Positions 1-8,552 of a stretch of DNA of 37,429 bases are shown piece after piece. The number at the start of each line of letters is the position of its first letter. Position 1 is the first letter of the stretch. The notes under the pieces are model-generated. The model was not told the DNA's origin. It was given only the letters and a program-made list of their open reading frames with translations, and did no database searches. The translations under genes and the position numbers were made by a program. Source of the DNA: a virus; IMG/VR virus record IMGVR_UViG_3300045454_000106, positions 1 to 37,429 of that record; one strand, given 5' to 3'.

Positions 1-549
1 TTACCAGATGATGGCCGCCACGGCTTCCGGCGTGGTCGCTGCCGCTAGGTGGGCCTTGAGTTCCTGGGCATGAGCGAAGTTCGCCGCGCCCTTGGCGACC
101 ATAGCGGTGTAGAAGACCTTCCACGCATCGACGTCGGCGATCGGTAGGTAGGTGTTGTCCACCGCCTTCCAGGCGCCGGGAAAGCCAGGCGGCAGCGCGC
201 CGTAGAGCGCCACGTAGCCGTTCACGCCATCGATGTCGCTGCGCGAAAGCTGGTCGCATGAGAAGGTCTTGCCGCCGTGATCGAAGGAGCTGGTGTTTGC
301 GGCCGCGCGCTCAACATTGATCTCGGCATTCTTTGCGGCCTTGAGCTGATCGACTTCCAGGGCTGGGGCCTCATAAGGAACGACTGTCCCTGCCTTGACC
401 ATCATTTCGCCTTGATGTTGCAGCTCCCATTCCGCATCGGAGCAAGCGTGGAGCATCGAGGCGTCCGGCAAGTTGTAGGCCATCGCGTCGGTATCGATCC
501 ATTGCAGGACGCGCCCGTCGTGCGGGTTGAAGTATGCAAATTTTCTCAT
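1..549 (-). CDS. Tail-fibre assembly-type protein, DUF4376
   Basis: A 182-residue protein starting with ATG 10 nt after the stop of the fibre gene. The C-terminal two thirds (about residues 70-182) match what I know of DUF4376: AKNAEIN, then ANTSSFDHGGKTFSCD, LSRSDIDGVNGYVALYG, LPPGFPGAWKAVDNTY and a closing EAVAAIIW. Genes of this family follow tail-fibre genes in many transposable phages and are treated as fibre chaperones or assembly factors; that role is inferred from position. It is the last gene in the window in the direction of transcription, so anything further downstream, such as a second fibre module, is not visible. Confidence 0.8.
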   Translation of the reverse strand: MRKFAYFNPHDGRVLQWIDTDAMAYNLPDASMLHACSDAEWELQHQGEMMVKAGTVVPYEAPALEVDQLKAAKNAEINVERAAANTSSFDHGGKTFSCDQLSRSDIDGVNGYVALYGALPPGFPGAWKAVDNTYLPIADVDAWKVFYTAMVAKGAANFAHAQELKAHLAAATTPEAVAAIIW

Positions 550-558
550 GTTTTCCCC

Positions 559-1410
559 TTACCACTCGATGATGACAATGCCGGACGATCCAGCGCCGCC
601 AGTTGCGCCGGGCGCGTTCCCGACTCCACCATTCACGCCCCCAGCGCCCGATCCGCCAGCCCCAAACCCTCCTGCTGACATGCCAGCGAAAGGCGCTCCT
701 GTTGCATTGCGCATTGCACTGCCCCCGCCCCCGAAAGGGGACGATGCCCCGGCCCCGGCACCCCCCCCAACAGCAGCGCCGCAGTCATGCGCATAAGCAC
801 CCGCTGGATAGCCAGCCCCGCCCGTCGCTCCCGGAGACGTACCGGTTTGAGGAGTGCCGATTTGCCCACCGCCACCTCCGGTCAGCGTAACCAGCGCACC
901 GACTACGGTATTTCCACCAGCGCCCCCATTTCCGCCCACGACACCAGCTGTGCCGCCTGCGCCAATCGTGATCGAAATTGCTTGGCCGGGCGTAACGGTA
1001 TATGCCTGCCTAATAATCGCTTGACCGGCACCTCCACCGGAGCCTCCCGAACAGTTTTGCGATGTGCCTGTCGCTGATACGCCTCCGCCCCCGCCCCCGC
1101 CAGCGCAGCCGGAAACGTAGATCGTCGTCACACCTGCCGGCACTGTGAAGCTGCCGTTCGACGTGAAGCGCTGGACGCCCTTCACCTTTGTGATCGATTT
1201 AAGCAGCTGATCAAGGTCTGTGTGACTCGGCGTAAATCCAGCTGCCTCGATGACGGCGCGCATCTCCTCCGTCATCATGTGAAACCACCACTCGCCCGGC
1301 TCGGTGGCCGGCGTGCCGGTGGCTGGGTTGCCGTTGGTCGGATAGCCCGACGAGGCCGGCGGAGCTGAAGGTGGTGTCGCTGATTTGGCGACTTCAAAGT
1401 ATCGATCCAT
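559..1410 (-). CDS. Glycine-rich tail fibre / receptor-binding protein
   Basis: A 283-residue protein in the place of the Mu fibre gene. Residues 1 to about 80 look like a virion-attachment part (MDRYFEVAKSATPP, EWWFHMMTEEM, DLDQLLKSI). From about residue 85 it is a low-complexity glycine-rich domain with many GGxG runs between short hydrophobic strands, opening FTVPAGVTTIYV and closing SSGIVIIEW, the usual frame of phage glycine-rich adhesin domains. In Salmonella phage S16 such motifs fold as polyglycine II helices that display receptor-binding loops. Here this is inferred from composition only. It lacks the long beta-helical shaft of Mu gpS and is followed by a DUF4376 gene. Confidence 0.7.
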   Translation of the reverse strand: MDRYFEVAKSATPPSAPPASSGYPTNGNPATGTPATEPGEWWFHMMTEEMRAVIEAAGFTPSHTDLDQLLKSITKVKGVQRFTSNGSFTVPAGVTTIYVSGCAGGGGGGGVSATGTSQNCSGGSGGGAGQAIIRQAYTVTPGQAISITIGAGGTAGVVGGNGGAGGNTVVGALVTLTGGGGGQIGTPQTGTSPGATGGAGYPAGAYAHDCGAAVGGGAGAGASSPFGGGGSAMRNATGAPFAGMSAGGFGAGGSGAGGVNGGVGNAPGATGGAGSSGIVIIEW

Positions 1411-1418
1411 GATTCCTC

Positions 1419-2009
1419 CTATTGATAAGCGAACAGCACGTGGGTGTGGGCGGGCTTAAGGCGGCTGATGACGCACTCCAGCAGATCGTTGCCCCATGCC
1501 GCCAGGGGTTCGTTGACGGAGCTGCGGACGGTGAAGCGACGCACCATGTTGAGCGGTGCATTGACCGTGAAGACGAAGCGCCAGGGCAGGTCATTGAGCG
1601 GGTCGTTGACCTTGCTGCGCACCGTGAAGGTCTTGTACTCGGTGATCGTGATCGTGTAGCCGAGGCTCGCGGCCAGCGCGATGTAGTAGGCAGCGCTCTG
1701 CCCGCCGATGGTGGTGAGCTTGGCCACCAGGGCGGCACGGCGCTGGGCGGTGGTTTGCGTGCCTGCGAGCGCCTCAACGCAAGCATCGGGCAGACCGGCG
1801 ACGCGCTCCCGGTCGGCGAGCAGATCGGCCGTGGTGCGCGGGTCGGCTTCTTCGACCAGGTCAGCGGCGCGGTCGTCGATGCGCGCCATCTCGTCCGCCC
1901 AGGCCAGCAGCAGCTTGGTGAGCGCCGCATCCGCCTGTCGCGGCCAGGCGAAGCCTTGCGGCAGCAGCGCCTGGAGCTGGACCAGATAGTCGGCGGCGGT
2001 CAGAGCCAT
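1419..2009 (-). CDS. Baseplate protein, Mu gp48 family (DUF2313)
   Basis: A 196-residue protein of the usual length. The N-terminus (AADYLVQLQALLPQGFAWPR) is the typical gp48 opening, with a short ring of conserved residues around LLAWADEMARIDDRAADLVEEADPRT. In Mu, gp48 sits at the baseplate periphery and links the wedge to the tail fibres. The gene overlaps the 3' end of the gp47 gene by 10 nt and precedes the fibre gene, as in Mu. Confidence 0.85.
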   Translation of the reverse strand: MALTAADYLVQLQALLPQGFAWPRQADAALTKLLLAWADEMARIDDRAADLVEEADPRTTADLLADRERVAGLPDACVEALAGTQTTAQRRAALVAKLTTIGGQSAAYYIALAASLGYTITITEYKTFTVRSKVNDPLNDLPWRFVFTVNAPLNMVRRFTVRSSVNEPLAAWGNDLLECVISRLKPAHTHVLFAYQ

Positions 2010-3052
2010 GTGATTGCCCCGAAGGTCGCCATCTCGCCGACGGCATGCGTGACGTTCGCGGCCGGTACGGTGATGATGTGGTCGTTTTCGCCGCCGGCCA
2101 GGGAGATCGCCTCGCGGATGTGCGACAGCAGGATCGTGGCGCCCGGCTCGGCCTCGCGGCGCAGCAGATCGCGCAGTTCGGCCTCGATCGCCGCGCGGAT
2201 CGCGGCCGTGTCCGGCACGATGTCGATGGTGAAGTTGAGCGGCACGGCGATAGGCGCGACGACCGTGACATCCGCCGTCACCGGTCGCACGCTGTCGATG
2301 TACGCCTGCACCGCCGCGACCTCGCCGGCATCCGGGATCGGGCTGGCGTCGTCGTCGCGCACGAAGCGCACCGTCACCGTGCCGAGGCCCAGCTCGGCGG
2401 GATACACCCAGGCGCGCGTGACGCCGGCCACCTCAAGCGCCCAGGCGGTGTAGTCGTGTTGCGCGCCACCGTGCGGTGGCGCCTGGATGCGGGCGAGCAG
2501 GCGGGCGCGCAAATCGTCGTCGGTCTCGATGTCGGCGCCGCCGACGAGGCCGCCGGCATCCACCGTGGCAGTGACCGAGACGCCAGCGATCGGCGTGTCG
2601 AAACTCAGGGACGAGGCTGCTGCCGCGTTACCGGCCTGCCCACCCTCGACGGCGGTAACGGCAATCGTGGCCGTGCCGCCAGAGATCGTCGCCTCGGCAT
2701 CGGTCGTGTACTGCGCGCCATCGGAGCGCGCGAGCGTCGAGTCGGCCGGGACGATGGCACCGTTGCTGCCAGTCACCGTGATGTTGCCGACGGCCGGCGA
2801 AGCGGCCTTGCGCTCGACGCCCCAGATCGAGGTGTGGCGCTCCAGCATGTCGCCATCGGCGGTGTCGATGATGACCTGGCGCGAGATCCACTCCAGATAG
2901 CCGTACAGGCCATGCGCGGCGCCGGAATGCACGCGGGCCAGCACGTTGAGGTTGGAGCGGCGCAGGCGGGCATCGGCGCCTGGCAGGCGCGTCTCGATGT
3001 CCGCTTCGGCGCGGTTGATCAGGGTCGGAAGATCGGGGCGGGTGAATGCCAT
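2000..3052 (-). CDS. Baseplate wedge protein J, Mu gp47 family
   Basis: A 350-residue protein of the baseplate J family. Family marks include the N-terminus MAFTRPDLPTLINRAEADIE, RRSNLNVLARVHSGAAHGLYGYLEWI near residues 30-60, DGDMLERHTSIWGVERK, and the C-terminal GENDHIITVP. The central part is rich in Thr, Ala and Gly and predicted to be beta-rich. It forms the wedge ring around the hub during tail assembly. The gene carries an inverted pair of the dispersed motif at 2626-2660. Start ATG at 3052 is preceded by AGAGAG. Confidence 0.88.
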   Translation of the reverse strand: MAFTRPDLPTLINRAEADIETRLPGADARLRRSNLNVLARVHSGAAHGLYGYLEWISRQVIIDTADGDMLERHTSIWGVERKAASPAVGNITVTGSNGAIVPADSTLARSDGAQYTTDAEATISGGTATIAVTAVEGGQAGNAAAASSLSFDTPIAGVSVTATVDAGGLVGGADIETDDDLRARLLARIQAPPHGGAQHDYTAWALEVAGVTRAWVYPAELGLGTVTVRFVRDDDASPIPDAGEVAAVQAYIDSVRPVTADVTVVAPIAVPLNFTIDIVPDTAAIRAAIEAELRDLLRREAEPGATILLSHIREAISLAGGENDHIITVPAANVTHAVGEMATFGAITWL

Positions 3053-3062
3053 GCTGGTCTCT

Positions 3063-3512
3063 CTATAAGGATGCCCACAGGGCCTCGAAGCGATAGCGCA
3101 CCGGCTGGCCGTTCGGCCGGGTGATCGCTACGCGCAAGCCGAGCATCTCGTCGCGGGGAATGAAGGCTTCGACCTCAACGCGGCTGGCGATGCCATCCTT
3201 GATCAGCCAGGCCAGCGCCTCCTCAGCGTAGCCCTTGGCCTCGGCCAGCACTGACGGCAGTTGCTTGCGGCGACCGAGCAGCCACAGGCGCGAGCCGAAG
3301 CGATCGCCTGCCTTGGCCGCATAGGTGTCGCCCCACCAGCCGCGCAGATCGTCCGGGGCCGGCGTGTCGTCGCCAGCGCGGGCGCGCGCATCGCTGAACA
3401 GCGACAGGATCACGGCGGTGTCGAGTCCGTCGTCGCCAGCCAGGCTGGGCTGTTGCAGCAGCCAGTCGGCGCCCTTCTCGTAGCTGATGAAGATCGTGCG
3501 GATGTCGCTCAT
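3063..3512 (-). CDS. Baseplate protein, Mu gp46 / gpW-gp25 type
   Basis: A 149-residue protein matching Mu gp46: N-terminal MSDIRTIFI and YEKGADWLLQQPSL, then GLDTAVILSLFSDARARAGD, GWWGDTYA and RFGSRLWLLGRRKQ. It belongs with the lysozyme-like gp25/W baseplate proteins that join wedge to hub. Its start ATG (3512) overlaps the stop of the PAAR gene by four bases (ATGA), which suggests coupled translation. Confidence 0.85.
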   Translation of the reverse strand: MSDIRTIFISYEKGADWLLQQPSLAGDDGLDTAVILSLFSDARARAGDDTPAPDDLRGWWGDTYAAKAGDRFGSRLWLLGRRKQLPSVLAEAKGYAEEALAWLIKDGIASRVEVEAFIPRDEMLGLRVAITRPNGQPVRYRFEALWASL

Positions 3513-3775
3513 TCGCTGATCCTCATGGAGGCACTGCCGGTGGCGGCGTGGCCACAGGTGGCCAGGTGGCCCTCGCGGCAGACGGGGATGCCGTTGATGC
3601 GGATGAACGGGCTGCCCTCGGCCATCACCGGCGCGGCGTGCGGCGGAATGCCGTGGCCCTGCACCGGATCACCGAGCACCGACCACAGCGTGCCCTCGAC
3701 CGTCACGAAGTCTTGCAGCGCGCCGATGATCAGGCCGCCGGCAGAGTCTTGATTGATGCGTGCGATGCCGTGCAT
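3509..3775 (-). CDS. PAAR-motif spike-tip protein
   Basis: An 88-residue protein with PAAR features: small size, Gly/Pro/His-rich GDPVQGHGIPPH, EGSPFIRINGIPVCREGHLATCGH and TGSASMRI. The spaced His and Cys residues (GHG, PPH, CREGH, CGH) fit the zinc site of the PAAR cone. PAAR proteins cap the central spike of contractile tails and T6SS tubes. Mu itself has no separate PAAR gene, because the tip is the C-terminus of gp45. Here the gp45-like protein immediately upstream is short, so the tip is probably supplied by this gene. Confidence 0.85.
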   Translation of the reverse strand: MHGIARINQDSAGGLIIGALQDFVTVEGTLWSVLGDPVQGHGIPPHAAPVMAEGSPFIRINGIPVCREGHLATCGHAATGSASMRISE

Positions 3776-3777
3776 GG

Positions 3778-4233
3778 TCAGACTTTCACGATGTCGAGGT
3801 TCGGCGTGGTGATCGTGATGCCGGTCGGCGTCATCACGATGCTCGACGCCCCCGCCACCAGGTGGATTTCCTTGCCGCGCTTGAAGAGAATGCGGTGCTC
3901 TCCGGCGGCCTTGTCCTCGTCGGTGTAAATCGCCACCTCGCCGTCTTGCAGACCCTTGATGCGGTAGCGGCGGTCGTCGGCGACAATGACTACGCCGTGG
4001 TCGCGGCTTCCACCCAGCGCCAGATAGACGCCCTCGGCGCCAGCCAGCGGCACCGACGTGAAGCCATACTGCTGCATGCGATCGACGCCGTTGCACACCT
4101 CGCCATCGAGCAGCTTGACCTGCACGCCCTGCATCTTGGTGGCATCGTCGATCAGGGTCAGCACGGCCCGGCCAGCCATCAGGCGGATGCGGCGCGCCAG
4201 GGGAGCAAGCGCTTTGAACAGTTCGCGGCTCAT
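3778..4233 (-). CDS. Baseplate spike protein, Mu gp45 family, short form
   Basis: A 151-residue gp45-like protein. The opening LFKALAPLARRIRLMAGRAVLTLIDD and the OB-fold region MQGVQVKLLDGEVCNGVDRMQQYGFTSVPL are typical, followed by GAEGVYLALGG and a beta-repeat end, IHLVAGASSIVMTPTGITI. Mu gp45 is about 197 residues and ends in an iron-bound tip; this one stops at LDIVKV without such a tip. The PAAR gene begins 2 nt after its stop and likely completes the spike. Start ATG overlaps the gpP stop (ATGA). Confidence 0.85.
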   Translation of the reverse strand: MSRELFKALAPLARRIRLMAGRAVLTLIDDATKMQGVQVKLLDGEVCNGVDRMQQYGFTSVPLAGAEGVYLALGGSRDHGVVIVADDRRYRIKGLQDGEVAIYTDEDKAAGEHRILFKRGKEIHLVAGASSIVMTPTGITITTPNLDIVKV

Positions 4234-5333
4234 AGCGCACTCCAGTCGTTGTCCGCTTTCTTCTTCTTTTCCCGCTCTTCCTTGGTGTTGATCTTCTTGA
4301 AGAGCTTGGAGCGGCCGATACCGCTGATCAGGTCGAAGGCTTCGCGGCGCGCGATCGACAGCGCCGTGCGCGTGCCGGTATCGTCCAGCGTGTAGAGGCA
4401 TCCGACGATCAGCATCTCGGCCTCATTCAGATACAGGAGCGGCGACGTGACATCGACCAGCGTGTTCGGCTGCCACAGCTTGCCCTGGGCATCGCGCCAG
4501 CCCTGCACGGTGATTGAACCGCGCAGGCCACGCCCCATACGGACGTTTTTCTCCCACTCGGCCCGATCGCGGAAACGGGTGCGGTTGCCGTGGTCGTCGG
4601 CCAGCACGATGCGCGGCCGGTACCGGGTGATCGCCTCGTCCGTCACGGTGGCCGCCGGCGCGAGATGGCTATCCACCGCGTCGCCGTCCAGCGCGATCCG
4701 GTCATGCCCCTTCACGGTATAAACGGAAAAGCGATCCTTCCAGCTGAACTGGCCGCGCGCCGAGAGAATATTCTCGCCCTCCACCAGCGCCGTCTCGCCC
4801 TTCGTCTTGCCGGCGCGCGTGATGACCAAGTTGCCGGCGCCGTCGGCGATCAACAGCACGGCCTTGAGTCGCGCGGCGCGCTCGATGCACTCGAAAGCGG
4901 TCTCGCCCGGCTCGATCTTGAAGCTGGGAAAGGGATCGCCCACGTCCGTCTCGACCTTGACGCCGATCTTGAACGGCGCGCACAGGTCGGTGGCGATGCG
5001 ATCCAGCGGCGCATTCGTCCATTGGCCGGTCTTATGGATTGCCGAGCAATCGACCAGGTCGCCTGTGGCGTCGCGGCCGCGCACGGAAATGCCGTGCGAC
5101 TGCCGGTCATAGGTCGGCTCGGCATCGTCCACGTAGCCGGTGATGACCGTCTCGTCGTCGAGCTTGAGCGTGCATTCCTCGCCGGGGCGGATCGGCCGGC
5201 TGGTGGATTGGCCCGGCCAGCGCTCCGTCACCTCCAGATCGAAGCTGTTGGCGACCTGCTCGATGGAGCGCGTTACCGACACGCGCTGCCAGCCGCCGTA
5301 GATGGACGTCCCGACCAGAAGCTCGGCTTTCAT
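4230..5333 (-). CDS. P: Baseplate hub protein gpP (Mu gp44 family)
   Basis: A 367-residue tail protein of the gpD / T4 gp27 hub type. It starts MKAELLVGTSIYGGWQ, has SFDLEVTERWPGQ near residue 30, VITGYVDD near 65, and a long middle region with SAIHKTGQW and FECIERAARLKAVLLIADG. Hub proteins bind the spike trimer (gp45) and the tail tube. The C-terminus is strongly basic and lysine-rich (EEREKKKKADN). The upstream in-frame extension to 6119 is only an open frame through gene N; the ATG at 5333 overlaps the N stop as ATGA and is the likely start. Confidence 0.88.
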   Translation of the reverse strand: MKAELLVGTSIYGGWQRVSVTRSIEQVANSFDLEVTERWPGQSTSRPIRPGEECTLKLDDETVITGYVDDAEPTYDRQSHGISVRGRDATGDLVDCSAIHKTGQWTNAPLDRIATDLCAPFKIGVKVETDVGDPFPSFKIEPGETAFECIERAARLKAVLLIADGAGNLVITRAGKTKGETALVEGENILSARGQFSWKDRFSVYTVKGHDRIALDGDAVDSHLAPAATVTDEAITRYRPRIVLADDHGNRTRFRDRAEWEKNVRMGRGLRGSITVQGWRDAQGKLWQPNTLVDVTSPLLYLNEAEMLIVGCLYTLDDTGTRTALSIARREAFDLISGIGRSKLFKKINTKEEREKKKKADNDWSAL

Positions 5334-6559
5334 GCCAACGCCTCCAGCGCCACGCCACCAGGCACGAAGCCCGGATGACGGACGATGATCGGATTGCGCG
5401 CCACGATCTCGGCCTCGCGCGTGGCATCGCCGAAGGATCGGTAGGCCACCACCAGGGCCGGCAACGTGGCCGGCATCGAGATCGTTACCAGGCGAGGCAG
5501 ATCGGCGCCGCGCGCCGTGATGTCGCGCACCACGGCGGCGCGCAGATCCATCAGGGCATTGAACACCGCCACCGAAGCGGTGGCGGCCTCGTCTTCCAGC
5601 GCATCGGCAAGCTGCTCGCGGATCGCGATGGCCTGCTGGTAGGTGATGCGCTGGGCGCCCGGCGTGACCGGCGCCTTGAAGTCGAGACGAGCCGAAGCGC
5701 GCGCCGCTTCGATGACGGCCGCACGGCGCACCAGGGACTCGATGGCCGTGCGGTTCGCGGTTTGTACACGGCGGGTTGGCGTGGTGGCGGGCGGACGCGG
5801 GCGCTTCGATTCGTAGCCGAAAAACTTCGCCAGCGACGTGAATGCGTTGATCGGCCGCAGCACGGCATTGCGCAGGCCGGAAGCCAGCCCAAGCACCTGC
5901 TCGGCCAGCGTCCTCGGCGCCAGGATCAGCGACGAGATCGACGACGAAAAGCGAGAGACCTCGCCGAGGAACTCGCCGACCACCGTCAGATCGGGCATCA
6001 CGCCGGCACGCGCTGCCTCGATGGCGGCCGTGGCGTCCGAAAGCAATGCCATCGCATCGACCGCCACGAACTCGGGTACCCCCTCGACGCCAAACGCATC
6101 GGCGAAATCGGCGGCACATTGTTCGGCAGTCACATCGGCCTGGGCGTCCACCACGGCGGCGGTATTGGTGTCGGCGGCCGGCTGGGTGTTCTCGGCCGTC
6201 TCGGTGAAGCGCAGCGAGAAACGCACCACACCCCTGTCGTCGACCAGCGCCTCCACGAAGCGGAAAGGCGCCGTGAGTGCCACCTGCATGCGGCCCAGCG
6301 TCGGGTGCACCAGTTCGCCGGGACCGTTCTGCTTGAGCGCATCACGCAGGGCATCGCGGGCCTTGAAGTAATCCTCGCCGAGGATGATCGCTTCCAGACT
6401 GAACTCGCCGGCCTTGCGGCCCATGTCCTCGACGAAGGGTTCATTGCGCAGCGGGTACTCATGGAGCACGCCGCGCCGCCCTTCCTCGGTGTCTGCCGTC
6501 GAGACATAGAACGGCACGCCCCGGAAGCTCGCACGCTGAAGTTGATCGCGCCAGCTCAT
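5330..6559 (-). CDS. N: DNA circularisation / tail protein N (Mu gp43 family)
   Basis: A 409-residue protein beginning MSWRDQLQRASFRGVPFYV, the typical start of the Mu N (DNA circularisation N-terminal) family, followed by RRGVLHEYPLRNEPFVEDMG and GPGELVHPTLG. In Mu, gpN protects or circularises infecting DNA and is also part of the baseplate centre. The C-terminal half is less conserved and ends PGFVPGGVALEALA. It overlaps the tape-measure stop by ATGA and gpP by ATGA, so tape measure, N and P look translationally coupled. Confidence 0.87.
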   Translation of the reverse strand: MSWRDQLQRASFRGVPFYVSTADTEEGRRGVLHEYPLRNEPFVEDMGRKAGEFSLEAIILGEDYFKARDALRDALKQNGPGELVHPTLGRMQVALTAPFRFVEALVDDRGVVRFSLRFTETAENTQPAADTNTAAVVDAQADVTAEQCAADFADAFGVEGVPEFVAVDAMALLSDATAAIEAARAGVMPDLTVVGEFLGEVSRFSSSISSLILAPRTLAEQVLGLASGLRNAVLRPINAFTSLAKFFGYESKRPRPPATTPTRRVQTANRTAIESLVRRAAVIEAARASARLDFKAPVTPGAQRITYQQAIAIREQLADALEDEAATASVAVFNALMDLRAAVVRDITARGADLPRLVTISMPATLPALVVAYRSFGDATREAEIVARNPIIVRHPGFVPGGVALEALA

Positions 6560-8346
6560 GGGGCCACCATCGCGAGACCGTTGTCCAGGGAGAGCGGCAC
6601 GTCGCGGTTATCGGAGCGGGCCGAAATCCCGGTCACCATGCCGCCGGGGTCTTTGACCTCGACCACCACCTTGCCGCCGACGTTGGCCTTCGCCCCGCCC
6701 GGCGTTACCGCATTCGGGCGGGCGGGGCCGAGCGCATCGCCGGCCAGCTTGATCGCGGCGCCTGGCAGCGTGTATTTCGTCACCCACTCCGGCAGCATGT
6801 CGGAGATCGAGCGCAGCTTGGCACCAATCCATTCGACGGCGTTGCCGACGGTGGTCTTGATACCTTCCCAGAGGCCGACGAAGAATTCCTTGATCGGCCC
6901 CCAGTTCTCGTAGATCAACCCGGCAGCGGCGGCCAGCAGCGCGATCGCGATGGTGATCGGGTTGGCCAGCATGAACGCGCCGACGGCGCTCATCACTGTC
7001 ATCAGCTTGGCGAAAGCACCGACACCGAACAAAACCACCGGGCCGAGCGCCATGAATGCGGCGGCAGCTTTTCCGGCCAGGCCGACCAGGATCAGCAGCG
7101 AACCGCCGGCGATCATCAGGCCGGCGAAACCCAGCGCGATCCGGCCTAGCCACTTCGCCAAGGTCGGGTTTGCCTGGACAAACCCCTTGACCGACTCGGA
7201 GAGCTTGCCAAACCACTCGGTCAGCATTTTCAGATCCTCGCCAACCGCTTCGCCCAGGCTGGCCAGCAGATTGGTGAAAGTGCCGGTGGCTGCTTCCCAC
7301 AGGTTGGACAGCGTCCGCAACACGGCCTCGATCCGGCGCTGCAAATCGGCCTGCTTTTCCATGTCGGCCGTCATCTTGCGAAAGCCATCAGTGCCATTGC
7401 TGATCAGCGTCGACACCATCTGCATGTCCTGCCCGCCGCCGAACAGGTGCTTGAGCACCTTGTTCAATTGTCCCGGCTCCAGTTCCTTGAGCTTATCGAG
7501 CTGGGTCATCATGTTTTGCACGCCGAGGAAGTTCCCCTTCTTGTCGGTGAACTCCAGCGTGAGGCCCTTCTGCGCCTTGAGGACGGCATTGACCTCTGCG
7601 ATCTTCTTCGTGTCCTGCAAGCCGTTGAGGATCGCCCCCATGCCGGTGCCGACGGTTTCTCCGCTCATACCGGTCTTAATGAGAATCGCGTAGAGCGCAC
7701 TCATTTCGCGGCTGGCCTCCAGCCCCTGGAGCTTGACTGCCTTGAGCGCACCGGCCGAGCGGGCAAATGCGTACATCATTTCAGTCGCCGAGACGCCCTG
7801 GTGATAGACGCGCTGGATGGTGTCCATGAACTTGAGCATGTCGGCATCAGCAACGCCGGTGGCTTCCTTGAGCTTGGCGGCAAACTCGGCGGCCTGTTCC
7901 GGAGTCTGCTTGAGTAACACGGCCATGTAGGCGGTCGCTTCGCCAACGCCGGTCAGAATCGACTGGTCTGTGATGCCGAACTTCTTGAGCGTGGCCATCA
8001 TATTCAGGAAGTCTGCTGTGGTGCCGGGAAGCCGGTCACCCAGCTTTACGGCCAAAGTATTCACCTGCTCGAAGGCGCCGGTCATGCCGTTCTTGTCCAT
8101 CATGGCCGACTTGAGCCGGGTCGATGCGTCTTCGAGTGCAGCAAAGGCGGCGATCGGCTTGGCCAGCGTGCCGCCCGCAATGAGGCCGGTGCCCAGTGCG
8201 CCACGGCCGATGGCGCTGGCTTGATCGGACAGCTTCTGCAATTTGCCGCGCAAGCCGTCGACCTGCTGGACGATGCGCCCCATGCCGCCCGACATCTGGT
8301 CGAACAGCTTGACGGTAACGCCGAGGGCCATCATCGTTGTGGACAT
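6556..8346 (-). CDS. Tape measure protein
   Basis: A 596-residue protein. It has an N-terminal coiled-coil stretch (about 20-60), the phage tail tape-measure core domain around residues 80-300 (DFLNMMATLKKFGI, ATGVADADMLKFMDTI, FARSAGALKAVKLQGLEA), and hydrophobic Ala/Gly-rich segments around 400-490 (IALGFAGLMIAGGSLLILVG and similar) that resemble membrane helices. Tape measures set tail length and pass into the host envelope. The gene lies downstream of the frameshifted chaperone gene, the normal arrangement. It is shorter than most, which predicts a comparatively short tail. Confidence 0.9.
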   Translation of the reverse strand: MSTTMMALGVTVKLFDQMSGGMGRIVQQVDGLRGKLQKLSDQASAIGRGALGTGLIAGGTLAKPIAAFAALEDASTRLKSAMMDKNGMTGAFEQVNTLAVKLGDRLPGTTADFLNMMATLKKFGITDQSILTGVGEATAYMAVLLKQTPEQAAEFAAKLKEATGVADADMLKFMDTIQRVYHQGVSATEMMYAFARSAGALKAVKLQGLEASREMSALYAILIKTGMSGETVGTGMGAILNGLQDTKKIAEVNAVLKAQKGLTLEFTDKKGNFLGVQNMMTQLDKLKELEPGQLNKVLKHLFGGGQDMQMVSTLISNGTDGFRKMTADMEKQADLQRRIEAVLRTLSNLWEAATGTFTNLLASLGEAVGEDLKMLTEWFGKLSESVKGFVQANPTLAKWLGRIALGFAGLMIAGGSLLILVGLAGKAAAAFMALGPVVLFGVGAFAKLMTVMSAVGAFMLANPITIAIALLAAAAGLIYENWGPIKEFFVGLWEGIKTTVGNAVEWIGAKLRSISDMLPEWVTKYTLPGAAIKLAGDALGPARPNAVTPGGAKANVGGKVVVEVKDPGGMVTGISARSDNRDVPLSLDNGLAMVAP

Positions 8347-8360
8347 GCTATGCTGATCCT

Positions 8361-8552
8361 ATGAACGGGCTTAAATCATTCTTCGTCTGGGCCGTATTGC
8401 TGGTGGTGCTCTACGCCACGTGGCAAGTCATTGCCGCAGACGGGTGGCGGGCCGGCGGCATCTTCCTGCTGATACTGCTCGTCTTCGCTGCCATCGTCGG
8501 CGGCATCCATGACATCCTGACCGCGCCCTTCAGGAGCCGCCGGTCTGATTGA
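8361..8552 (+). CDS. Small plus-strand membrane protein, function unknown
   Basis: A 63-residue ORF facing the surrounding tail genes. After a short basic start (MNGLKSF) there are two strongly hydrophobic segments, FVWAVLLVVLYATW and GIFLLILLVFAAIVGGI, and a basic tail (FRSRRSD), as in small inner-membrane proteins. It fills the gap between the tape measure and the tail chaperone genes and overlaps the frameshift extension tail to tail by 23 nt. No good Shine-Dalgarno is seen before ATG 8361. It could be a cargo (moron) gene such as a superinfection-exclusion protein, but nothing in the sequence proves that. Confidence 0.5.
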   Translation: MNGLKSFFVWAVLLVVLYATWQVIAADGWRAGGIFLLILLVFAAIVGGIHDILTAPFRSRRSD

